Shown here: piece after piece, positions 15,758-22,160 of the stretch
Layout of the letters: every line of letters starts with the position of its first letter
How positions within the stretch are numbered: the first letter of the stretch is position 1
NCBI GenBank assembly: GCA_030706455.1
Contig: JAUZOL010000019.1
Span: forward strand, 1 to 34,928
Reading direction: 5' to 3'
Source of the DNA: Bacteroidota bacterium
GTDB taxonomy: Bacteria > Bacteroidota > Bacteroidia > Bacteroidales > Paludibacteraceae
DNA length: 34,928 bases
Made by a program: the position numbers and the translations under genes
Notes under the pieces: generated by a model
Told to the model about the DNA's origin: nothing
What the model saw: only the letters and a program-made list of their open reading frames with translations
The model's database searches: none

Positions 15758-15884
15758 TTTCTCACGCAAAGGCGCAAAGTCACAAAGAAAAACTTTCGGT
15801 TTTTCTTTATAGCGTCTTAAGTCATAATATATGTAATTCAATCATTAATGAATATTTTGCGCCTCTGCGCCTTTGCGTGAGAAA
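15758..15884. repeat. MITE-like element with 19-bp terminal inverted repeats
   Basis: TTTCTCACGCAAAGGCGCA (15758-15776) is exactly repeated in inverse at 15866-15884. Inside lies a second hairpin, AAAGAAAAAC (15784-15793) with GTTTTTCTTT (15799-15808). The arms begin tandem near-repeats (GGCGCAAAG, then CACAAAG). The element is about 127 bases and has no credible gene. No clear target-site duplication is seen. Repeats rich in ACGCAAAGGCGC occur widely in Bacteroidota intergenic DNA as I recall. Confidence 0.7.
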
Positions 15885-16124
15885 ATAAGCCGCTTTCTTA
15901 TTATGGTTGTGTGAGAAATAAATTTGGAACGCAAACACCACAAATTCTAATTCACGTGCGTTTTACACGCCCGTTTGAAGTGAGTATAGGGAGGGGACTG
16001 CTTGAAGCGACACCCTCACTTGTTTTTAATCGTTTGCGATTACAAATGTCGTTGAACAAAGCGGGAAATGGTACTCTTTGCTCCATTAAAAGATGTGAAA
16101 GAACAGATCTGCCTGCGAAATATC
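15885..16124. other. Non-coding stretch before the MFS gene
   Basis: No gene is seen in the rest of this 451-base gap. The only structure is AAGTGAG (15978-15984) complementary to CTCACTT (16015-16021), then G and five T (16023-16027), which could work as a terminator or attenuator on the plus strand about 130 bases before the MFS start. Confidence 0.35.
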
Positions 16125-16132
16125 TACCTTTG
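16125..16132 (+). promoter_or_regulatory. MFS gene promoter, -7 element
   Basis: TACCTTTG fits TAnnTTTG and is followed by CA. It gives a leader of about 17 bases to the ATG at 16156. No clear -33 is visible. Confidence 0.45.
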
Positions 16133-16155
16133 CAGTTCCATTCGCTTTCATCACG

Positions 16156-17337
16156 ATGACTCCAACCGACAACCCAAACAGATCTCTTTCCCGCTTTCAG
16201 GTAATGCTGATGGCGGTGGCAGCCGGCATTTCGGTTGCCAATATCTATTATAACCAACCCATTCTGAAAGATATTTCGACCACCTTCGGATGCACGGAAG
16301 CGCAGGCCGGACTCACTTCCATGCTGGCGCAGATCGGCTACGGCCTCGGACTCTTCTTTATCACCCCGCTGGGTGACAAGCTGAACAAAAAGGCGCTAAT
16401 CGTAAACCTGTTGGTACTGTTGTTCCTTTCGTTGCTGCTGATGATCTTCGCGGCCAGCATCCTACAGGTGTGGGTGCTCAGCGTACTCATCGGCATCCTG
16501 TCGGTGGCCGTGCAGGTGATTCTGCCCATGGCGGCCGGTCTCGACAGCGTCAACCGGGGCAAAACGGTGGGCACTATTTTCACCGGTATCCTCATCGGCA
16601 TCCTTGCCGCGCGGGTGTTCAGCGGCGCCATTGCCGAATGGCTCACGTGGCGATGGGTCTATGGTTTTTCAGCGGTGGCGGTACTGGCGGTTACCGTGCT
16701 GCTCAAAACCTACCTGCCCGAAGTGGAAACGCCGTTCAAGGGCAGTTACCTGAAATTGCTCGGCTCGGCACTCAGCATGTTGCCGCGCTATCCGCTGCTG
16801 CGCAAAGTAGCACTGATGGGCGCTTTCCAGTTCGGACTCTTCTGCTCCTTCTGGACCACCCTCACCTTTCACCTCAGTGGGGAACCGTTTCGTTTCCATA
16901 CCGACACCATCGGCCTCTTCGGACTGGTGGCCATTGCCGGGGCGTTGATGGCTCCACTTTTCGGAAAGCAGTCCGATCGGGGAAATACCAACCGTGTACA
17001 GCTCTACGCCAGCGCGATGATGATTGCCGCCGTGTTGCTGCTGCTCTTTTTCGACCAGTCGGTGTTTATGCTGGTGGCCGCCGTGCTGCTGCTCGATATC
17101 GGGGCGCAGGCCATGCAGGTGACCAACGTGGCGCTAGTCTACACCCTCGACGAGTCGTCGCACAGTCGCATCAACACCGTCTACATGACCACCTTCTTCA
17201 CCGGTGGCGCGCTCGGCACCTTCGTGGGACTGCTCTGCTGGCAGGCCGGCGGCTGGCTCTGGGTTACACTCCAAATGCTCACCTGGGCATTGATGATCCT
17301 GCTGATTCTGATTGGGTTCCGGGCGAAAAAACACTGA
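16156..17337 (+). CDS. MFS permease, YgaY/AraJ-like
   Basis: A 393-residue inner-membrane protein with about 12 hydrophobic helices. The opening ISVANIYYNQPIL, the loop PLGDKLNKKALI (motif A variant) and AEWLTWRWVYGF mark the branch annotated as YgaY-like or arabinose-efflux-like MFS permeases. Substrate is unknown. Codon use is strongly G+C-rich at third positions: one sampled 60-base line (16441-16500) is 35/60 G+C, against about 12/60 for a line in the next gene (18241-18300). The two genes clearly differ in history or selection. It is transcribed alone from a -7 element at 16125. Both neighbours are separated by non-coding DNA. Confidence 0.85.
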   Translation: MTPTDNPNRSLSRFQVMLMAVAAGISVANIYYNQPILKDISTTFGCTEAQAGLTSMLAQIGYGLGLFFITPLGDKLNKKALIVNLLVLLFLSLLLMIFAASILQVWVLSVLIGILSVAVQVILPMAAGLDSVNRGKTVGTIFTGILIGILAARVFSGAIAEWLTWRWVYGFSAVAVLAVTVLLKTYLPEVETPFKGSYLKLLGSALSMLPRYPLLRKVALMGAFQFGLFCSFWTTLTFHLSGEPFRFHTDTIGLFGLVAIAGALMAPLFGKQSDRGNTNRVQLYASAMMIAAVLLLLFFDQSVFMLVAAVLLLDIGAQAMQVTNVALVYTLDESSHSRINTVYMTTFFTGGALGTFVGLLCWQAGGWLWVTLQMLTWALMILLILIGFRAKKH

Positions 17338-17378
17338 AATACATTGCTTTGCCAAAACAGTTTTTGAGTAATAAATTG

Positions 17379-17386
17379 TATGTTTG
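17379..17386 (+). promoter_or_regulatory. Candidate -7 element before the DUF2971 gene
   Basis: TATGTTTG fits TAnnTTTG, about 120 bases before the ATG at 17507. The AT-rich sequence makes chance matches likely. Confidence 0.2.
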
Positions 17387-17506
17387 CAAAGGAAAACTTT
17401 GCTGAAACAAAACATTCGTAAATGCACTCTTTTTAAATACGGCTTACGAAGGTTTGTTTTGCAAATTATCCGTTTATGGTTTATTTAAAACACCAGCAAA
17501 GCAAAA

Positions 17507-18838
17507 ATGAAAGTATACAAATATAGAAGTGGAAATGAGTACTTAGACAGAGATTTGAAGTCAATAGTTGAAAATTACTTCTATGCTCCAATAGCTGAAA
17601 ATCTTAATGACCCTTGCGAAACTCTTGTTTATGCCGACAAAATTAGACACCAAACAAAATTGTTTACCACATTATTCGGTGAAAAAGTAAAACTTGATGA
17701 TTTTCACAATGTTTTAGATGGTTTCATTAAAAACAAACAAAAGCTAGGTATATATTCATTATCAAAGACTTATTCAGATGAACTTCTTTGGGCACATTAT
17801 GCGAATAACCATACTGGATTCTGCATTGAGTATGATTTTGAAACCTTGCTAGAGCAAGTAACTTTCTGCAATTTTTATCCATTAAACGTAGAGTATTCAA
17901 AGGAGCCTCCTCAAATTGAGCTTAATGATGTTTATACAAAAGATGATAAACAAATATTTAAAAAAATTGCTGGAACAAAATCGACACGTTGGTCTTATGA
18001 AGAAGAATTACGCATAATAACAGACAAATCTGGGGAGCAGGATTATAACTTTAGTGCGGTTACAGCTATCTATTTTGGATATCGTATGCCAGAGAAAGAC
18101 AAAGACAAAATAATGTCTGCACTTAAAGGAAGAAATATATCTTACTATCAGATTACTCTAAAAGAAAAATCATATTCATTTATCAGAGAGAAAGTTGTTG
18201 ACACGTATTTAGAATCAGAACAATACCTATTTAAATATTACAGAAAACAAAATTCAAAAAATACAGACATTATTGACTATGAGATTATTGAAAAAAAATA
18301 CAATAGAGCCATAAATAAAATCAACCTCACAATTAAGCTAGACTCAAAACTTAGTGAAACAGAGTTGGAGGATTTAGGGAATCAGCTAAAATCAAAACTA
18401 TACAGGAGAACTGAAATAGTTTATATTTTTTATCACCTGAAACAAATAAAAAAACACAATACTGCTTGGGCAATTACTCATTTTCTACCTAAGGAAAAAA
18501 CGATCGAGATTCTCGGTTTAAAACTTGAAGAGGAGATAAAATTTAAAAATAAGATTAATAAGGAAAGTCGAGAAGTTCTTGGACATTGGATGGATGAAAC
18601 TTTTCTAAATTCATTACTTACCTTGTTCGAAGAAAATGGGAAAACTTATCTTGAGACATTATATAGAGACGAAAGTAAATTGATAAAGGAACAGATTGTC
18701 TCAAAAGTAAAAGGAGGTATAAAATATGAGGATATTGATAATCAACATGGAGAATATATAATTATTGATCAAAAAGGAGTATTAAAATATTACTCTGAGA
18801 ATGGATTATTCAATGAAATAGAAAAAATCAAACCATAA
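17507..18838 (+). CDS. DUF2971 protein with extra C-terminal module
   Basis: A 443-residue soluble protein in two parts. Residues 1-230 match DUF2971 by eye: opening KVYKYRSGNEYL, IAENLNDPCETL, then GIYSLSKTYSDELLWAHYANNHTGFCIEYDFE and TRWSYEEELRII. The domain's function is not established; it is often met in mobile or defence-rich regions. Residues about 260-443 are a second module: NLTIKLDSKLSETELEDLG, TAWAITHFLPKEKTIEILG, LGHWMDETFLNSLLTLFEENGKTYLE and GEYIIIDQKGVLKYYSENG. This resembles a module seen in Bacteroidota hypothetical proteins (WAxxHFxP...ILG, G-x-W-x-D-E, GEYYxIxxxGxL), which has no known role. Base composition is very A+T-rich compared with both neighbours, a sign of recent transfer. 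There is no operon partner and no signal peptide. Confidence 0.75.
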   Translation: MKVYKYRSGNEYLDRDLKSIVENYFYAPIAENLNDPCETLVYADKIRHQTKLFTTLFGEKVKLDDFHNVLDGFIKNKQKLGIYSLSKTYSDELLWAHYANNHTGFCIEYDFETLLEQVTFCNFYPLNVEYSKEPPQIELNDVYTKDDKQIFKKIAGTKSTRWSYEEELRIITDKSGEQDYNFSAVTAIYFGYRMPEKDKDKIMSALKGRNISYYQITLKEKSYSFIREKVVDTYLESEQYLFKYYRKQNSKNTDIIDYEIIEKKYNRAINKINLTIKLDSKLSETELEDLGNQLKSKLYRRTEIVYIFYHLKQIKKHNTAWAITHFLPKEKTIEILGLKLEEEIKFKNKINKESREVLGHWMDETFLNSLLTLFEENGKTYLETLYRDESKLIKEQIVSKVKGGIKYEDIDNQHGEYIIIDQKGVLKYYSENGLFNEIEKIKP

Positions 18839-18949
18839 CGCTTTGTATAAAATGGCAGGCGATGTGGTAAATATAAATATTTGACAGAGAATCATCATTC
18901 AAAAAGTCATAATATATTGGTTAATAACAAATAACAGCAGATTCAAATC
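18839..18949. other. AT-rich spacer after the DUF2971 gene
   Basis: No gene seen. The first bases continue from the stop codon as TAACGCTTTGTATAAAATGG, which may mark the end of an acquired segment, but no partner site was identified at the left end. Confidence 0.25.
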
Positions 18950-19086
18950 ATAACTCCGTCCTTTAGGGCGGAGGAGGAATAGGGCATCTAAATGGCTTTA
19001 GCCATGATAATAGTCCGTTGATTTAAGTCACGGCTAAAGCCGTTTGTAAACGTTGCTATCTTCTCCGCCCTAAAGGACGGAGTTAT
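18950..19086. repeat. Nested inverted-repeat element A
   Basis: A perfect 24-bp terminal inverted repeat (18950-18973 with 19063-19086; starts ATAACTCCGTCC) encloses two short palindromes, ATGGCTTTAGCCAT (18992-19005) and ACGGCTAAAGCCGT (19030-19043), whose cores are inverse complements of each other. The element is 137 bases without a gene, similar in layout to REP/BIME or MITE units; no transposase of the right kind is adjacent. Confidence 0.75.
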
Positions 19087-19126
19087 AAGAACACCATTAA
19101 CTCATCCCAAGCGGTAGTAGCATCAG

Positions 19127-19286
19127 GGGCGTTAGCCCTGTAGTCTTGGAAGCAACAAACCGAAAAATTGGAATTTAGAGGCTAGCCCTGACCTCTAAAC
19201 GGCTCATCAGAGGAAACAGGTCAGAGCTACGCTCCTCCGGCTTTGTTGTTTATATTCTTTCAACAAAGAGATCGGGGCTAACGCCC
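19127..19286. repeat. Nested inverted-repeat element B
   Basis: GGGCGTTAGCCC (19127-19138) is exactly inverted at 19275-19286. Inside, a roughly 19-base imperfect inverted repeat pairs the stretch ending CTGACCT (19188-19194) with the one starting AGGTCAG (19218-19224). The cores share GGCTA/TAGCC with element A, 40 bases to the left. No gene is seen. Confidence 0.6.
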
Positions 19287-19435
19287 TTAAATTTTGAACT
19301 TCTCCGTATTTGTATTTTGAGTGGTGCAATAATTGCATCCGATAATCAAAACCTTCACCCGTTATTTCTCCTCCACCAAAAAATCTTCCGCACTCACTTT
19401 ATCCTTCACCGGGACAAGAATAGTTGCTATTATTG
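19287..19435. other. Remaining non-coding DNA before the kinase gene
   Basis: Nothing recognisable apart from the kinase promoter at its right end. Confidence 0.3.
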
Positions 19436-19465
19436 CTTGAATATGAGGAAGAAAGTGTAAATTTG
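19436..19465 (+). promoter_or_regulatory. Promoter of the histidine-kinase gene
   Basis: CTTG (19436-19439, three of four bases of the -33 TTTG) and TAAATTTG (19458-19465, full match to TAnnTTTG) are 18 bases apart, close to the spacing of Bacteroides promoters. The start would be near 19472, 20 bases before the ATG. Confidence 0.5.
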
Positions 19466-19493
19466 TGGTGATTAACCTCTGAAAACATCAGCT

Positions 19494-21392
19494 ATGTGCC
19501 AACGCTTGCAAAGATTTCACGTTGCGGTTATAATTTGCACCCTTTTCTTTGTTTCTGTAAATGCAGGGAAAGCTGCTGCCAACCAGTCCGACAGCATTGC
19601 TGCCTATAAAACCTTATCCCTTCCCCCCGGCAAATCCAAAGTCGATGCACTGTTAAAGGCAATTACCGACTATCGGAAAGCTATCAACGTGGAGCCATTA
19701 CTGAAGGAAGCCGGGAAACTGATCGGCACCTATTCGTACCATGAAGCCAGGGCTCAATGGTTTGACCTGTACGGGGTCTTCAAACGCGACCGCTCCGCTT
19801 ATCCTGATGCCCTCGAACTACATAAGAAAGCGTTGCAACTGGCAAAAGAATCGAATAATATTAAGATAGAAATCAGTGCACTAAATAATCTTGGCGTTGT
19901 TTACCGAAGATTGGATGAGAGCTCCCTCGCCCTCAAGTACCACCTTGATGCATTAAAGCTGGCTGAAAAAACAAAAGATGATTACAGCGCCAGTATCGCG
20001 TTGAACAGTATTGGAAACATTCATATAATTCTGGGACACAACCAGGAAGCCATTACCTACTTCCGCCAGTGCCTCCCCATAGCAAAACGGGCTAAAAACA
20101 CCCTGGGTATCGCCATGAACCTGAACAACATCGGCGAAGCCTACGAAAACCTGAACATGCTTGACTCCGCTAAGCATTATTATTCGGAATCATTGCATTA
20201 CAACCAGCATATCAATGTAAAGAAAGGTACCGCCATCGGTTACAACTCGCTGGGGAATGTGTACAAAAAAGAGGGAAAAACAGAAGAAGCCATAAAACTC
20301 TACCGGAAAGCGCTCGAAATTAACTTAGCACAGGGAGATAAGATCTACGTTGCCGACAATTATATCAACATCGGTGAGGCCTGCCTTGCTGCCAGAAGTT
20401 TTCCGGAAGCCAAAGCCGCACTGACTAAAGGGCTGAAAATAGCACTGGACATCCGGTCGAAAACCGAAGCCCGAAATGCATCAATGAGCCTTATGCAATT
20501 GCATGAAAACCTGCACCAATACAAAGAGGCTTTTTATTTCAGCAAATTGTATAAGCAGTATGCCGATAGCATAATGAACGAAAAAAACAGCCGGAATGTC
20601 GCCCAAATGGAAGCCATTTATGAGAAAGACAAGGAGCAGCAAAAAATTGTGTTTCTTGAAAAATCGCAACGCGACAACCGATTGCTCACTATCGCTGCAT
20701 TTGTATTGTTGACTTTAGTGCTCATCGTAGGCTCTCTCTCGTTTATTCGCCATCGCCTGTTACTGCGCAATCGTCAACTCCAGCGAGAACTGGAAGTGCG
20801 TTACCAGATTGCCGCCGACTTGCACGATGACCTGGGCTCTACCCTAAGCAGCATCTCTATCCTGAGCAGCGTGTTGACACAGCACTGCAACAACCAAAAT
20901 CCTTCGTCGGAAATCATTCACAAGATCTTCGACAATGCACAAAACGCCCTGAAAGCGATTGATGACATTATCTGGTCGGTGAATCCGAAAAACAATAAGT
21001 TCGCCAACCTTTTTGTCCGGATTAAAGAATATGCCATTCCTCTTTTTGAGTCGAAAAAAATAGATTCCGAAATTTCTATCCCCGAAACCACAAATGAGCT
21101 GCCATTGTCGCTTGAAGTTGGCAGGAACTCATATCTGATTATAAAAGAAGCCATTAATAATCTTGCAAAACATTCCCAATGTAGCAGGGCAAAAATTATC
21201 GTGACGGAAAAACATCCTTACATCGATGTCGAGATTACAGACAATGGCATTGGATTCGACTGGCAGAAAGAGTCGTCGAGAAACGGGATTAAAAATATGG
21301 AAGAACGGGCCAAACAAATAAACGCTCAATTTTCCATCAAATCGAATCATCAGGAAGGCACAAGCATCCGTTTACGGCTAAAACCATATTAA
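19494..21392 (+). CDS. TPR sensor histidine kinase (HisKA_3 / NarX-DesK class)
   Basis: A 632-residue membrane kinase. Residues 1-29 form a signal peptide or first membrane anchor. Residues about 85-345 are six or so tetratricopeptide repeats (for example ALNNLGVVYRRLDESSLALKYHLDALKLA), which would lie in the periplasm. A coiled-coil stretch (about 360-395) leads to one transmembrane helix (398-416). The kinase core follows: phospho-acceptor His444 in IAADLHDDLGSTLSSI, N-box KEAINNLAKHS (Asn555/556), G1 DNGIGFD (Asp583) and G2 NGIKNMEERA. This is the HPK7 class that pairs with NarL-type regulators, and such a gene follows 58 bases later. The signal is unknown; TPRs suggest a protein partner. 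The pair converges on the surface operon at 22161. Confidence 0.93.
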   Translation: MCQRLQRFHVAVIICTLFFVSVNAGKAAANQSDSIAAYKTLSLPPGKSKVDALLKAITDYRKAINVEPLLKEAGKLIGTYSYHEARAQWFDLYGVFKRDRSAYPDALELHKKALQLAKESNNIKIEISALNNLGVVYRRLDESSLALKYHLDALKLAEKTKDDYSASIALNSIGNIHIILGHNQEAITYFRQCLPIAKRAKNTLGIAMNLNNIGEAYENLNMLDSAKHYYSESLHYNQHINVKKGTAIGYNSLGNVYKKEGKTEEAIKLYRKALEINLAQGDKIYVADNYINIGEACLAARSFPEAKAALTKGLKIALDIRSKTEARNASMSLMQLHENLHQYKEAFYFSKLYKQYADSIMNEKNSRNVAQMEAIYEKDKEQQKIVFLEKSQRDNRLLTIAAFVLLTLVLIVGSLSFIRHRLLLRNRQLQRELEVRYQIAADLHDDLGSTLSSISILSSVLTQHCNNQNPSSEIIHKIFDNAQNALKAIDDIIWSVNPKNNKFANLFVRIKEYAIPLFESKKIDSEISIPETTNELPLSLEVGRNSYLIIKEAINNLAKHSQCSRAKIIVTEKHPYIDVEITDNGIGFDWQKESSRNGIKNMEERAKQINAQFSIKSNHQEGTSIRLRLKPY

Positions 21393-21399
21393 TATATGA

Positions 21400-21430
21400 T
21401 TGCCACACGATTGCACGTTTAGTACATTTG
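21400..21430 (+). promoter_or_regulatory. Possible separate promoter of the response regulator
   Basis: TTG (21400-21402) and TACATTTG (21423-21430, full TAnnTTTG match) are 20 bases apart in the gap between kinase and regulator genes. This would let the regulator be made without the kinase, or top up its level. Confidence 0.4.
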
Positions 21431-21450
21431 CTAAGCCAAACCTTTATATT

Positions 21451-22083
21451 ATGTCCATTAAAATAGCAGTTTACGAAGATAACAGGGCTTTGCGCGAAAG
21501 CCTCACCTACCTTGTTTCCGGTATAGAAGGATTCGAGCTGTGCGGCGCTTTCCCGAACTGCCTCTCGGCTCTTGAAAATTGCAGGGAAAACAAGCCCAAT
21601 GTTATCCTGATGGATATTAACATGCCCGGCATGTCGGGTATTGAGGCTACCCGTCTCATCAAAGATCATCTTCCTGAGGTCAATATCCTTATTCTGACTG
21701 TCTTTGATGATAAGGAACGTATTTTCGATGCCCTGTGTGCGGGAGCTACCGGCTATTTATTGAAAAAATCGTCCGCGCAACAGATCGTTGAGGCCATAGA
21801 AGACCTTCATGCCGGAGGATCTCCCATGAGCAGTGAAATTGCTCGTAAAGTACTTGACTTCTTTCACAAGGAAGTTCCCAAAGAAAACTGCTACGATTTG
21901 TCGGAAAGAGAATTGGAAGTTTTACACTGTCTGGCGCTGGGCGACAGCTATAAAATGATCGGCGATCGTTGCTGCATCAGTATGGGAACGGTTCGCAGCC
22001 ATATCAACAATATATACAGGAAATTACAGGTTAATTCCAAATCAGAGGCTGTGGTAAAGGCCATGCAGGAACGACTGGTATGA
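21451..22083 (+). CDS. NarL/LuxR-type response regulator
   Basis: A 210-residue two-domain DNA-binding regulator. The receiver domain (about 1-125) has the acidic pair in VYEDN (Glu9, Asp10), phospho-acceptor Asp55 in VILMDINMPGMSG, Thr83 in ILTVFDD and Lys105 in GYLLKKSS. The LuxR-type helix-turn-helix (about 147-205) shows LSERELEVLHCLALGDSYKMIG and TVRSHINNIYRKLQVNSKSEAV. I chose ATG 21451, since the receiver domain begins SIKIAVYED directly; the in-frame ATG at 21400 would add 17 unrelated residues and cover a promoter. It pairs with the kinase upstream. The targets are unknown; the convergent surface operon is a candidate. Confidence 0.94.
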   Translation: MSIKIAVYEDNRALRESLTYLVSGIEGFELCGAFPNCLSALENCRENKPNVILMDINMPGMSGIEATRLIKDHLPEVNILILTVFDDKERIFDALCAGATGYLLKKSSAQQIVEAIEDLHAGGSPMSSEIARKVLDFFHKEVPKENCYDLSERELEVLHCLALGDSYKMIGDRCCISMGTVRSHINNIYRKLQVNSKSEAVVKAMQERLV

Positions 22084-22087
22084 AAGA

Positions 22088-22118
22088 GTCCGACCCAGAT
22101 TTCACATCTAAGTCGGAC
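22088..22118. terminator. Hairpin between convergent genes
   Basis: GTCCGAC (22088-22094) pairs with GTCGGAC (22112-22118), and inside it AGAT pairs with ATCT. It is 4 bases past the regulator stop and 43 before the end of the opposing gene. No good T-run follows on either strand. Confidence 0.5.
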
Positions 22119-22160
22119 CAGTACAATTTCCAGAGTTCACAATCTTCTTGCCTTAAATAT

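Noticed and set aside
17507-18861. DUF2971 gene as an integron cassette with an attC site
   Set aside because: No convincing paired core sites at both ends and no integrase in the window.
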